Positions 37,701 through 50,409 of a DNA stretch of 64,000 nucleotides are shown here, one piece after another. The notes under the pieces are model-generated. The model searched no databases. It worked only from the letters and a program-made list of their open reading frames with translations, and was not told the DNA's origin. Position numbers and translations under genes: made by a program. Position 1 is the first letter of the stretch, and every line of letters starts with the position of its first letter. Source of the DNA: Polytrichum commune (lineage: Eukaryota > Streptophyta > Polytrichopsida > Polytrichales > Polytrichaceae); NCBI GenBank assembly GCA_950295325.1, contig OX485807.1, positions 15,341,001 to 15,405,000 on the forward strand, in the 5' to 3' direction.

Positions 37701-39051
37701 CGTCAACTTCTACCGATTGGAATTACACAATGAAACATAAGTTGCATTAGCAATTCTATGAAGAAGCCTCAACAAAAATCGGATTGAAAATTGGACCTTC
37801 CCTGATTTAGTTTTGGTTATCGGAATTCCATGTTTGTCAATGATTCCTTAACTGAATATGTAGGTCGTCCCAATTTGTATTCACTATTCAGTGTGGAGTA
37901 GTTAATTTCTTCTTAAAGACGTAGTCCAATCTCTTGTAGACATCATGTGTCTGTATGGTGTTTGTTCCTTGATCCTCATGAAGCCCACACACCAACAAAA
38001 TATAGAGTCCGATTGAGAAAAGTAACCAAATAACACCCACATACCTTAGGCATCTATTCAAGATGAGTAACCAACTGAATTACACCCGATTACGTATGTT
38101 AATATTGTTAGGTGTTGGATTTGAATCGTGCCTGTGGCCAATTGCCTCTTTAATTTAGGAGCTCATATCTTATCCATTACCAAAGTGAAGATTCTCGTGC
38201 TCATTACGTGATCATATAGGTCTCCCCACAAATGTGTTGACTGTTGAGCCTAGAATGATTAGCATATTTCGAGCATGTAGTCAAATCTTTTTGAAGCAAA
38301 GATGCCTTCTTGGTGTCCATTCTTAGATCCGCATCCAACCACATACCACTCTCATATAGGTGTCCACAATATTTTTGTGTTGGAATTAGGCATGTCAACC
38401 TTAATCCAGTCTCTATAAAAACACATGATGCCGCCTTTCATATTCTCTACAGTTTGTCCCTATCACGTTCTCCAACTTCTGTCGATTACATGTACACAAT
38501 GGTTCTCAGAAGTGTATTTACAGTGTTTGTTCTTTGATCCTCACCTATCCACACACCAATCAAATATAGGTGTCCGATCAAGAAAAGTATTCGAACAGCA
38601 CCCGCATACCTTACTTGTGTTTCAGGATGTTTGACGTTGGATTTGATGACGCTTCTTGCTTGCAGGTGCACACACAATCGGTGTAAGCCACTGCGCTTCC
38701 CTAACCACCCGGTTGCAAAACCCTCAAATCGACGGCGGTTTGGCCGCCGAACTAACCTCCGCATGCCCACATCAAGGCGCGAACCCGTCCACGACGCTAA
38801 ACCTCGACACGTCCACTCCCGATTTGTTTGACAATGCATACTACTCGAATTTGTTGAATGGAGGAGGCGTGTTGGAGTCCGACCAAGTGCTTTTCAGTGA
38901 CCAATCCACCCGGGCGTCCGCCATCTTCAACTCGGTAGCCGCGGGCCCATGGGCGGCCGCATTTTCCGCCACCATGATCAAGATGAGTGAGCTCGGAGTC
39001 AAAACCGGAGCGGACGGCGAGATCCGCCGGAATTGTCGACTCGTAAACTAA
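34735..39051 (+). CDS. PRX: Class III secretory peroxidase
   Basis: A haem peroxidase (donor:H2O2 oxidoreductase) of the cell wall or vacuole, with roles such as lignin cross-linking and oxidative defence. Four exons (34735-34989, 35901-36080, 36688-36853, 38666-39051) give 987 nt, 328 aa, with the classic three-intron layout of the family. The N-terminus is basic and then hydrophobic ([18 protein letters not shown]), a likely signal peptide; translation may instead start at a Met run near 34783. Distal haem motif RLHFHDCF has R76 and H80. GCDGSVLL follows, with calcium-ligand residues. GAHTIG carries the proximal H203. All eight conserved cysteines are visible ([30 protein letters not shown]). 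It ends RRNCRLVN, without an obvious vacuolar extension. It is intact. Exon 4 is more GC-rich than its introns. Confidence 0.96.
35215..35810 (+). repeat. Tandem duplication in peroxidase intron 1
   Basis: Copies at about 35322-35508 and 35561-35745 (period ~238 bp) share TTTAGCTTCCAGGAGC and GAATTTTGTGGAATTCATCT. Flanking fragments (GCTATGGC.ATGCA, CAGCGGCTAGA) near 35245 and 35760 suggest a further partial copy. Confidence 0.85.
36168..36625 (+). repeat. Tandem duplication in peroxidase intron 2
   Basis: Diverged copies at about 36168-36290 and 36460-36625 share TTGATTAAGT, ACTTTGGA, ATTCATCATCTGG.TCAAGG and GGATTCTTCCG-type blocks. Confidence 0.65.
36892..37280 (+). repeat. Tandem duplication at start of peroxidase intron 3
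   Basis: Two ~200-bp copies (about 36892-37060 and 37117-37280) share AACCCTAATTTA.TGATTGTGA-type, TCCT.CCnAGGCAGA and GCAAACTTCC.TAA blocks. Confidence 0.75.
37668..38061 (+). mobile_element. MITE family 4, copy in peroxidase intron 3
   Basis: About 394 bp. The start AAGGTAGATGGGTGTTATT and the end AATAACACCCACATACCTT form terminal inverted repeats. This is the most complete copy of the family in the window and has no coding capacity. Confidence 0.8.
38455..38612 (+). mobile_element. MITE family 4, internally deleted copy (peroxidase intron 3)
   Basis: The inner start (CGTTCTCCAACTTCTGTCGATT) and the last third (GTGTTTGTTCTTTGATCCTC through CACCCGCATACCTTAC) are kept and the middle is missing. 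It lies just before the exon 4 acceptor. Confidence 0.65.
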
Positions 39052-40924
39052 AACCAAAAATCAAACCCCTTGGCCTGACCCTCAAATTAAGTTTCATCTT
39101 TGAAGCTGTCATAATTGAAGGTGCTGTCATTATCGACAAATTAGCGTCATCTTCATCCTCAAGCTCTTGTGGGAGACAGATTTCCTCATCGATGCATGTC
39201 TGTGCTGAGTGACGAAGTGAAGATGAATCATCTATCTGCAATCGAGATGTTGCAAACGGTTGAGGTTGGAGTTTATTAAAATGTCTAAAACTAAGATGGT
39301 GAGCATTAGGAGAGAATTTGAATTTACCTTAGAATGCGGTTCCATTTTGTGTAATACTTTTAGAAAATGTGTGATGCGACCTCCTTGTAATCGTCCTAGA
39401 ACATTGTGCAGATTCTTTCCCATGAGAATGTACAAATGTACAGTAGTCGATCCGCTCCGATCGCAGCAAGTAGCTAGGAATCTAGGATGGATCCCAAGAG
39501 CTTGTTCCCAATAAATTTCAGTGGCAGCCACGCCGTGATGAATGTGATATCAAGTTACAACGATTCAGAAATGAGATATTGAGGCTGCGATGTCATCGGT
39601 CCCAACAAGTCCTCAACTTGGGGCTTAATTATAAGCTGACTTACATCAAATTAGCCGCTCCTGCCCTCATATTGGGCAGATCATACGAAGATGATGTCTC
39701 AGAGGCCTCCGAATAAAGTTTTGATTCTGCAGAATTTACATGTATCAAGGTTTTCCTGCAGATTTCTGTTTCTATCCAGTTTTTGGTATCCGGTTTCCCT
39801 ACCATGCAGAAGTTATGTATGATGAAATTGCTAAGAGAACACTCACTACTAGCATACGAATCGTACGCATTTGTCCCACTTCAATGAAAGAACAACACAA
39901 ATCTCCTGCTATGCTAGATTTGCAATTTTTTCAATTACATAGGACAAAGTTCTCATTGACGTAGGTCAATTGTCTAGGACTCATATGTTTGGAGTGACTG
40001 TATTGTTTATGGTATACAGTGTCACACACATTATTGGCGAACAACCTAAATTAGATGCTCAGAGGTCTTAAAGTGCCATGTCTGCTGATTGTCAGCATGG
40101 TATAGCACTTGACTTGTGTGCATGCTACCACTTATGATCTACCCAATTATAGTGGGGGTGGGGTATATGGATGAACTGGATATTATCAACCAACCATGTA
40201 GGAATCTAGGGGCGGCTTGCCCTTGGCCCGGGGAGAAGGGGCGGGGGTGGGGGAGATATATAGGTGTCGGCCAGCTTGTCTATTGCGCCCGTTCAAGGTA
40301 TTCACGTTTCAAGTGAGGCAAGAGTTGTCGGGGGCCCTCTAATTCTTGTAATGCATGTTTCGGGATTACATATAGATGTAGACCAACTAAAAAATGAGGC
40401 AACACCACAAGTCGCACCGTTGGCAACATTGGAGTCATCTTTCTTTCTTTCTTTCAACATGGTACTTGTTGTAGGAATGAATAACTTTTAAAGTGAGAAA
40501 CTGAAGGAAGCTAGCGTGTGAGCGGTGAGCAATGAGCAATAACATGAGATATATGTTTCCATTTTTAGACTATATTCTATAGAATTTGAATAATTTGGCT
40601 ATAAATGGAATGCAAGGGGATATTTGACATTTGAAAAATGAACCATGTTACCGTGGAATTCATGGTACACATCTTATCAACATGTCTATTACCATGTTGT
40701 CAACTTGATATTTGTAGATTTAGAAATAAGCCTTAATATATTAGAATTAGAGGTCCCCCGACGACTCTTGCCTCATTTGCCTCATTTGCCTCCTTGGATC
40801 ACTACAAAAAAATATTGCAACTACCGCAATGACAATACTAATACACAATGGCAATTGAGCACATTAAGAGAACCGTGAGTTTTGAACAAAATTCATGATG
40901 CAATTAAGCAATCAAGCAACCTTT
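39052..40924. other. 3' flank of peroxidase and start of transposon-rich desert
   Basis: The first few hundred bases are probably the peroxidase 3' UTR. The rest has no supported gene. A 460-bp inverted-repeat element lies at 40315-40774, and a CACTACAAAAAAAT motif at 40800 resembles one end of a CACTA transposon without a visible partner end. Confidence 0.5.
40315..40774. mobile_element. 460-bp MITE with ~32-bp terminal inverted repeats
   Basis: The left end GAGGCAAGAGTTGTCGGGGG.CCTCTAATTCT matches the reverse complement of the right end (GAGGCAAGAGTCGTCGGGGG.CCTCTAATTCT) with very few differences. The interior is non-coding. Near-identical ends suggest a fairly young insertion. Confidence 0.85.
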
Positions 40925-41323
40925 AGTTGATACTGACGCTCCTAAAAATCTATCTTTATTTATTACAAACTTCATGAAGTACTTCCTCTTTCACAATGCA
41001 TACAATCTCACCAATATTTGTTCACTGTGGGTCTTGATAAAGTTGCGCAAATGCAAGGTTTATCTGCATCAGTCACGTACATACGAGCCCAAGCCTTATT
41101 ACAGCTCCAAGGCAAGGACTTTGCTCCATGTAAAGAGGACAATGTGTTGATAAACCCTACCACTTGATGCGTTTTGACTGCGTGAATGTCAACTTATCGA
41201 GCACAATATTGTCACAAATATGACACTTTCTCTCAATGGAAACTTAGAATGTCACAAAGTTGACAGACGAATATGACATTAAATCCACCGGATTGCAGTT
41301 TTGTAACTACCAGAGGAACCACA
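40925..41323 (+). repeat. Direct repeat, left copy (~395 bp)
   Basis: Blocks shared with the right copy include ACAATCTCACCAATATTTGT, TACGAGCCCAAGCC, GCTCCAAGGCAAGGACTTTG and TGACATTAAATCCACCGGAT. It may be the pseudo-LTR of the Penelope-like element. Confidence 0.9.
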
Positions 41324-41447
41324 TCGATATCGGTTTCAGAAGAAAATACAGACCTACAAAGCAATTTTAGGTGTTGATGCGACCAACTTCTGGATTATTC
41401 ACTCAGTGATCGATTTAGTGCAGAATCTTCCAACAAGTGTACGTGAC

Positions 41448-41672
41448 CAGTGATCGGGGAGATTTTTGGGCATAATCGGTTGAGATCCTAGTGTTTGCTA
41501 GTCCAACCGGTTACATGTTGACAACCTTCGGTTTTTCTGTATTAATTTGAGGTATATTCCATAACTTCCTCTAAAGTGATCGGTAATTCTCCTGCAGTCT
41601 TGAACTTCAACCGGTTATTTCTCAAACTCAACCGGTTCATCTGTAACTAACTGCCGGTTCTCCCCGATCATA
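41448..41672. mobile_element. Mutator-like MITE with 9-bp target duplication
   Basis: A 225-bp element with ends CAGTGATCGGGGA and (reverse complement) CTATGATCGGGGA. It is flanked on both sides by GTACGTGAC (41439-41447 and 41673-41681). A 9-bp target duplication fits MULE-type insertion. A diverged relative lies at about 62658-63173. Confidence 0.8.
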
Positions 41673-43051
41673 GTACGTGACGTCTTTTTGTCGCTGATAT
41701 AGCTCACTCTTATGAAGCTATATATCCCTCTGATGAATGCTATTTTGGAACTCATCTCGAAAGCCTTCCTACAGACCCGTACTGAACATCCACAGTCGTC
41801 AAAAAAATTATGGGTCCGCTTTGATGAGACTAAATTAGCTGCCACTTCAAAACGTTGGGCGGTTTCATCCCCCAACACTGGTGTGTGGGTTGAAAGTGCT
41901 GCTGAGCGCTTCATACGTCTCAGTCAACTGTTTTGTGACCTTAGGGGATCGAGTCTGGAAACAAATTGCTGGTATTCCCATGGGTTTGTCGTGTAGCCCT
42001 CTCTGGTGGAACCTTTATTTCCTACGCTATGAATCAGGATTCATTGCAAGATAGGCGAATCTTGGAAGGATAGACCTGATGACAAGATTCAAATACTCTT
42101 TCTGTTACACAGATGATCTATGCATTTTGAATGACGGGGATACAACAAAGTTTTTAAACCCCAGTTCTGAACGGATTCCCTCCAATTCTTTTTGGATGTA
42201 CCCTCTCGACATTGTTGCAATCAAGGCTGAAATTAACAGGTTCTCTACTTTACACACTCCCAAAGAGGTAATAGCGCCCATTTCATGAACATGCAAGTAT
42301 CGATATTGGATGAGAAGGCTGCATCTTTCCGAATCCATAAATTTGACAAACGAAGGAACCTTCCTTACAAATATGCCCAATTCCTACAATTTCGGTCCAG
42401 CCGCAGTGTTTCCCTGTCGTACGATACCATACAATCCCAAGCATTCCCGATCCTATACTTGTTAAATAATGTACACGATGTGGTGCATGAGTTGGAAGTT
42501 CTAATACGCACTCTTGCGGCTAATGGATTTCGACTACAGAGATTACAACATTTACTACTATAATTCCTACAGATTGGATCTTTCCCTGCTCTGAGATTTA
42601 ACCTGGAGGCAGTTATCAACTGCATTAAAATGTAAAATTCTACTTCTCGATAACCATAACCAGGATCTTTTTCTACAAAGTTTGATGAGAATCCCACACC
42701 CATTGAATATTACAGGGTCGATGAGAAGAGGTGTATACGATAAAGGGATAATGATGGAAACTTTCCTCATGAATGCAAGTACAATATAGGTAATGGAGCA
42801 CTTTCGCCCTACCCAGCTTCACCGCATAAATCACAATAAATGTCTACACGACTGTCAGGGCATGACTTACCCGTAAGAAGAGTGCCTGTGATTTGAATAT
42901 GTTGTATTTCCAAGACGAGATGAGATTATGTGCTTGAAAACTATTTTGACGATTGCAGAAACTGCTTCAAGAGTTTGGTGGTGCACTCCCTATATGGTGA
43001 GTGCACCCCACTCAGATATAGGGAGCAGGCAACCACCAAGGGTTGATTGGT

Positions 43052-43054
<3 letters not shown>

Positions 43055-43083
<29 letters not shown>
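43055..43083. repeat. (CT)n microsatellite
   Basis: About 14 CT dinucleotides inside the relic retroelement region. Confidence 0.9.
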
Positions 43084-43086
<3 letters not shown>

Positions 43087-43805
43087 AATTTCTTCACAGG
43101 CTGTCTGTTTTAGTCCTTGTGAGAAAAAAGAAAGGACGGATCAGCCCTTGACGGGATGGAGGAGATCCTCTGATGGCTACATGAAAAGGGTGGTACACTC
43201 CTTTTTGACACAGGTAGCGCTCTACCTCGCGCAGAGGATTCGGCACTTCTTGCACTTGGTGCAGTAAGCGGCAATGGCAAGAATGGAAAAAAGATGGGTC
43301 GTCTAACAAAGAGCTCAAGGTAGATGCATGATATCTGAACTCAGCCGCTGGCGGTAGGAGGTTCAGTGTTTCGAAGGGTTTTAACCAGATAATGGAATCC
43401 GAGGGCTCATCTGCACACAAACTGGAGAGAAAACTTGTATATAAACAGATTGGATCTGCTAGATCGTCGGTGTAAGAGATTGTATGTGCTGACGAATTTC
43501 GAGGAAGTACTATAGCCTTGCTGACATCGATCACAAGCAAGAAAGTCATATGACACCTGATGCATGTACGCTCGACAAACTTACTTCATTATATGTTTGT
43601 GGAGCATGGGCACAGGTGATCAGGACTTCATTTGCATGCAGTGTTGCTTGACTTCTGAAGAATGTTTCTATCTCCGACATTTTCCTGCGAAAGGATTTCC
43701 ATGGGAGCATGCTCTCATTAGTCTACTCACTTATGTATATACTGGACCACAATTCTAACTCCTTTCGATGCTGGCTCATGATATCGGCGATTATGAATTC
43801 CTCTA

Positions 43806-44200
43806 ATTGTTAGTGAAACTCCTAAAGATCTATCTCATTTATTTCAAACTTTATGAAATTCTTCCTCTTTCACAGTCCATACAATCTCACCAATATTTGT
43901 TCATTGCAGGTCTTGATACAGCTGCAGCAAATGCAAGCTTTATCTACATCAATCACATACGAGCCCAAGCCTCATTACTGCTCCAAGGCAAGGACTTTGC
44001 TCCATGTTAAAGAGGACAATGTGCGGATAAACCCTACCATTAATGCGTTTTGACTGCGTGAATGTCAACTTATCAAGCACAATAGTGTCACAAATATGAC
44101 ACTCTCTCTCAATGGAAACTTGAAATGTCACAAAGTTGACAATTGAATATGACATTAAATCCACCGGATTCTAGTAGTGAATTACCAGAGATACATGTGC
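43806..44200 (+). repeat. Direct repeat, right copy (~395 bp)
   Basis: Matches the left copy at 40925-41323 over nearly its full length, with scattered substitutions and small indels. Confidence 0.9.
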
Positions 44201-44789
44201 AAAATTACGTTGTTTTTGAGGAGGTACCAAAACCATCAGTGAAGGAGAAATATATGATGGATAGATATAAGTGCGGTGCTTGTAACCTTTAGGGTGACCG
44301 CATAAGAAGTGGTGGTTGGGATAGTGAATTGCGGGTTTTTTAGGCCACAAATTCTAGTACCTACTTAGAAAGTGTACAAGCAGGTGAGCAATACAAGTGA
44401 AGTGGTGCAGTGTTCAACCTTTCTAATGAATGTGATAGCGTTGGTCCTCTCAAAATTAGTATTTGGGTTGGAATGGATTCCTAACTTGTTTTGGTTTGTG
44501 GTTTGCGGCTTGTCATTGTGTAGCTGTTAGTTCCAAGAAGTTGGAGAGATGAGACTTGTGTATATCTTACCTTCATATTCCCTAATTAATAACAAGAAGT
44601 ATCTACCGCATTAGTGTTGCAGTTAAGAGGACTAAATTGGTCAATGCCTCGATTTTACTACCACCTAGGGACCCACCCTCTGTAGTATAGTGCGGTAATC
44701 TTGGTCATTACAAACTAAGTTAAAAAGCTAGAAGTAAATATGGTAGATCAATAAGGGTAGAAGTGCATAATCACATGTTGGGGGTTATA

Positions 44790-45139
44790 ACCAATGTTGG
44801 ACCGGTATATAGGCGAATGCATGGCATCAAAGAACCTACCCATGGGCATCAAAATTGTTATACTAGTCAAATATTGATATTTGGTGGGTATGTCAAGGTT
44901 AAAGAATCTTTGTATACCCGAGTTATTATTTGGGTCAATACCATTCTAAACCATATTGATACTAGTATAATTTTACCTAGGTAAGAAGGTCCTTGCATGG
45001 TGTATATACCTGAAGGGTATCAGAAGAAAAAAATGTTGTCAAATAGGCATAGCCTACTTTCTTCTTCTTTTAAATGCAACATCCTCATAATTGATACCCA
45101 AATAGTATTTAATAAAAACGATACCAATTCAACATTGAT
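44790..45139. mobile_element. MITE family 2, copy 2
   Basis: A 350-bp element with ends ACCAATGTTGGACCGGTAT and ATACCAATTCAACATTGAT. The interior is the reverse complement of the copy at 21222-21552 (block ATTCTAAACCATATTGATAC). Confidence 0.85.
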
Positions 45140-48100
45140 TATAGCATTGCCGCTATAAAGAGGGAGTAAATCAAAAGCTATATCATATAACTAGCATAGA
45201 AATATGGTTGTAAGTAGGTCAACTTATAAGGCAATACATTTATGAGATCCGACCCATATTAGAGGGTGGGTAGTACCGGTACAACCTTCAAAAATAGTAT
45301 CACTATTAACATGGTAGTAATAAAGTCTAGATAATAGGGTAATGTAGACTAGAAGGGATAGCTAACGTGGGTAGTAGAGAGAATTACATTGGAGGTACTG
45401 ACCTTTTTCAAACGCACTATTGCATAAACACAAATTATGAAAGTAAATGTGTCATGGAAAGGTGGACAAGAAAGAAAAAAAAACAAAGTCTTTGCAATTC
45501 TTAATAAAGGCGTTGACTAAATTGGGATCATTTGTTGATGCTTATGCATGTACATGTGAACTTTAAAAAATATAGATGTGGATTTCAAACACTGTATATA
45601 ATTCCATGTCTATGTGGATTGCACATGCATTTATTCGTGCTTGTTGGTGTAGTAGCGCTACTTCATTGCATTTGAGAGACTTTGCCACATTCAATGTCAT
45701 CTTGGCACAATCATAAATACTCTATCATCACCTCGTAGTGGTGGCTCAATGGCAAAGATGATTTCCCTCGATGGTGATGATGAGGAATCTATTCGGGAGG
45801 TTTTCATGAAATCCCAATGGAGTACGTAAGTCCTAGGGGTGCACCTTTCATAGCACATATGAGTATGCATGAGTGCACAAAAAGGGTATTAATTGGAACT
45901 TTTCTGTATTACATTGTACAAATGCTACACAAGCTATGGCTCACAGGTCCGTACATGTATGGAGGACGTCTGGAAAATATACAACATTTGTACGTATATG
46001 ATAGGGTCACTTATTGAAGGTCATTCATTTGGAAGTATGGAGGATGATGAGTGTGATCATGATCACACATTGACTGATGATTCTAGTACACAAGGTGGTG
46101 ACAAGGAATTTTGTAATGTTGAAGACAATTCAAGCATGTGTAAGGATGTTATCATAGAGACGGAATTGATCTAGTCACATATTGAAAATGATTTACATGA
46201 AGATGTGGAGTTACAAAGTGAGCTTGGACATGCCTTGGATGTTCTAATTGATGAATATGAAAATGTTGAACTCCATTATGGCTTATGTAGAGGTAGGTGA
46301 GTCTAGAATTTTCAAAAGTGCATTTGTTAGTCAATTGAATGTCAATCCAACTTTACCTAAAGATTAATCAACTCATATTAAGGTTGACATATTATATTTG
46401 AAGCCTAAACCCCTCACTGTTGCAATTCATGATGCTATGTAAAATCTTGGTTGTGATTGTGGAATGTTTTTTTAACACACTTGAAGCTAGAATTGTGCAA
46501 AAAAAACATCGTAGACCAAAAATTCAGCTCCAATTAAGGTTTGGTTTGTTGGGAGGGTTTATAGGATGTGTAGAAAATTTGGTAATCGTCGGGTGGATCA
46601 TAGGGGTCCAATTGACTTGATGTACAATCCATCAAACATAGAGGTTGATCTATGTTGGTATTAAAAGGAACCAACAATAAGTGGACTTACAATCTTATAG
46701 GTCATTTGATGATAGATTTGGAAAGAATAATTGCAATAGCTTCTTTGACATGCACTGTAGACTTAGATGCTTATGAGTAACATCCGGGAATGAAAAGTTT
46801 TCAACAACTTTATTAATGAATGCTAGGATTTTACATTATAAATATGATAAGGGTTCATTATTATTCAACATTATACTTGTCTACTTATGTTAATGACTAT
46901 ATATTTATTTTATTTTATTTTATTTTTTACATATACATTGTCACTTGTATTTTTATCGTTGAAATTGTACTTGTATCGCTTATTTTATCTAAATTCTATA
47001 ATTTATATAAGGGGACTTTTAGAGTATGTTGCAAATTCATGTGGTTCTTGGTTTTTAATGAAAGGTGCACCCCTTGGGACACAAGTTTGCCATTTGTTCC
47101 ATGTTTGTTGAATTTAAAAATCATTCAACATGTTATAATCCAATAATGAATGTTGATCATTTGAGTTTTTCATTGTTAAAAAAAATGAAAAATGTGATAT
47201 CCCCTTCCACTTGCATAACTATCCGATTACATGCAAAGGCGGTCACAAAGGTCGTGGATCCAACCTCAACACCACCACACTGTACTAGGTCGTTAGGTTA
47301 TGATCATCACATCCTACCATTCATAGATGTCAAGGCAAAGGAGTGTATTGAACATGTTAGAGGAAGAGAAGGGAATGGAAGAAAATAGGGATAGTTACGG
47401 AGTTTCTATGCATGATTCCACATTGACTATACTGATTGTGCTCATCACTTTGTGGACACTGATATGTGTGAGTAATTTCCTCTTGTACTTCCATCTATGT
47501 CCAAAAACCTCAGTTTTCTAAATTTTCCACAATGCCTCCATCAATTCATTTCTCAAACCTACATGAATTCTAGAAATATAGTCTAGAGCATGCTTGATAC
47601 TTGGAAGGTGGTTGCATTTTCTTGGTGAAGGAATTGAATGTTGGATCTAACGACAATGCTAAAAATCGTCTCCAAACTCTCATGCCAAGCTTGATGTTAT
47701 TGATTTTAAGAGTAAAGTAAGGCATTCATTAGGTTGATTGCACTTTGTATGAACTTCCCTCTTATACTATTATACATGAGGATGTTATTATTTATGCCAA
47801 ACAACTATGATTATAGGATACTAGTGGGTGCATCTCCAAATATTTCGCCAATCTCACTACTCACAATCTAGTTACCGCTCACTACTCACATGTTAGCACT
47901 CCCCTCCCCTGAGTGACAACTCTCCCTTGTAGAACAATTCTTTCTAAACCATTTCTAAATTCATTGTTTGTAATTTTACAAAGAGAAGTATCATGCTTGG
48001 AAACATGGCATTTGAAAGGAAGCCATTGATAAAATTGTGTGTAAAGAGTATTCTTTGCACTTCTAAGCTTCATTCTTAGAACCATTTAGAAGGATACTTA

Positions 48101-48836
48101 TCTCTTATAATAGGGATCACCATCCAGACACCCTAGGTGCCTTAATCACTTCAAATAGAAAATCATAAATTCCTTAGAATTTTACAGTCTTAAAAATACT
48201 TATGATGTGAAAGAAACCCCAAATAACGCTTCTATAAAATGGTTCAACTCCAAACCATGTTCTACATATGGTGATTCTTGAGAGCACTTCATACATTACG
48301 AGAAACACGGTTCATTAACGTTGATTCTCTTCCACTGGATGGTTTTATGATCTACTAAGGTTGAGGCATCTATACCAATAAAATAAGAGAATTTACATCT
48401 ACTTAGGAGGAATAATAGTAGGGGATTGTTTTTCTTTCAAAGAGAAACAAATTCTAAGGAGAATACCAAAAATAGAAATAAAAAATCATGAATATGGAAA
48501 TTTCTATAAATTTCAAAGTGGTAAACAAATAGTCACTTCATAAGTTAACCCATAACCACTAATCTAAATTCTAATCCTTGGCTATGACAGTTGTCAAAGC
48601 TCTTCTAAGGGTAATCAATGATGACAAGGCGCCATCACATAAACCTTAGCTCCATTCATGTAACAAATATAGATCCCATTCATGTCGGCATTACATGACT
48701 CTAGTGAGCAGTTAAATGGACATGGTTGACTGTGAATGCCTCAACCTTACAACAATAAATAATTTCCAGTCATAATCCATAGAATTCAAAACCGCCCAGA
48801 GGAAGAGAATTAATGGTAAGGAACCACAACTCCCGT

Positions 48837-49221
48837 ACGACACTAAGTATGATATATGTAGTGTCACCAACTCTAATCGTCTTGCTCAATACCAATTGCA
48901 AACCATGGTATAGTGTCACCAACACTAAAATGTTAACCCAACATTATTAGTCATTCCTTGTAAAAACATTTGGGGGGATTATAGGTTTACAGTGTTGCAA
49001 TTACTGTCACTTACCAAGTGATTCTTCATCCAATCTTCACTCATCCATGACAATATTTCATCACAAGTTGTTGACGAGAGAAGGTAGGGTTTTGGCCAAT
49101 GGATGAACTCATCCATCATCCATGACAATATTTGTTCACTTATTCATAAGAAGTGTCATCCAAAAAGTTATCATAAGTGACATGAAATACCATACGACAC
49201 TAACTATCATATTTAGTATAG
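48837..49221 (+). mobile_element. MITE family 1, copy C
   Basis: About 385 bp. The palindromic ends ACGACACTAAGTATGATATA and CGACACTAACTATCATATTT, and the blocks GTCTTGCTCAATACCAATTG, GTCACTTACCAAGTGAT and AAGAAGTGTCAT, match copies A and B near 10 kb. Confidence 0.8.
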
Positions 49222-50409
49222 TTAAGTAGTTTGCCACCATGGGAAATATTGGGATGGTTACGTGTAAACTAGCCAACAATTTTACACCAACATGCTCTAA
49301 CTTTGGTCCTTTAACAGCCCTTAGTTAAAACCTCCTCTTCCGGTTATAAACGGATCACCCAACACTTAGCCTGTAGACTTCCGGTAAGTACTGCTCTTAA
49401 GTTCATTAACGGCTTGCTTGGGTCAGGGATCGGCAACAGATATAAATTACTGGCTAAGTTTGATACTTGGGGAGGAGTAAGTTACGGCCATGTTACGAGT
49501 CTAATACTGTTCTCTCCCTCTTTATTAAGACACGTTTGGTCGTGTAAAAAAGTGTTGTATCATCCGAATGTCGTATTCTCGGTAACATGGCATTTTGGTC
49601 TCATATGTCGTACTATATATCAAGGTTTTTTAATAGACTGACCTATTTCAATGTGAAAATGTCATTTTGTATGCATATTGAAGATACGTAAGTATGAACA
49701 TAACATTTGTGTTGAGGAAATTATGTTCACGATGTTCCCCAAGGATCCTGGAGGTTTTTCAGTGCTCACAATGTCCTCAGGATTTCTCTTGCATGTACAG
49801 AAGTACTACTCACATATGAACCTTGAAACACATAACAAGGATTTAAGTAGATATGGATAAAATACTTGTCCTAATTTTACTAATGCATTTGAAGGTATTC
49901 TTTTGCACTATCAAAACATCCACATTGCCCCCCAAAAAATATATATATATATATATTTGGGGGAGAAGACTTGAAGAACATGACAAATTTCTAATCATAA
50001 ATATGATGAAATAGAATGTGATCATATAATCATTTTAGATGTGTATCAATACAATGTGCTTGCAACTACAAGGTGTTGGAACAAGAGATGTACTCTACAT
50101 CTAAGAGTAGTATCTGCAATTTCTATCATAGAGTCGGCCAATAGAAGTGCATGTACACATTCTTCATAATAACTCTCATGCTTAAGTCTAGATCTACTTA
50201 AAACCAATTACATGTGGGTCTCACCACTTATGCATATTAACTACCTCTATTATATGGCAAAATCTGGCCTCAAAAAAGTTGTATTACAAGTGTCATAGTC
50301 GTAGTATGGAGGTAGGTTTACACTAGAAAGTTTGGTCGACGGGAAATACGTTGTAGAGTCGAGGTGTCATATAATTGGACTTGGGGGTTGTGACATATTT
50401 GTAAAGCTC

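Larger units (their letters stand above)
40925..44200 (+). mobile_element. Broken Penelope-like retroelement with flanking direct repeats
   Basis: Two direct repeats of about 395 bp (about 40925-41323 and 43806-44200) flank a region carrying reverse-transcriptase remains at about 41700-42900 on the plus strand. Short diagnostic pieces are GIPMGLSCSP followed by LYFLRYES, and YTDDLCILND at the active-site position. Downstream, RT-thumb-like text such as FDKRRNLPYKYAQF and LAANGFRLQRL is typical of Penelope-like elements rather than LTR elements. No GIY-YIG endonuclease was recognised. The element is broken at several points, carries a MULE-type MITE insertion at 41448-41672, and looks old. Confidence 0.6.

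Noticed and set aside
40800-40813. CACTACAAAAAAAT as the end of a CACTA transposon
   Set aside because: No opposite TTTTTTGTAGTG end and no transposase text were found nearby, so it is left as a motif only.
43094-43549. 151-codon minus-strand open frame in the retroelement region
   Set aside because: No recognisable domain, it lies within decayed element sequence, and its codon content is unconvincing.
46820-47146. Membrane-protein-like frame rich in Ile/Phe/Tyr
   Set aside because: It is explained by AT-rich composition and (TTTTA)n-like sequence; no splice context or family resemblance.
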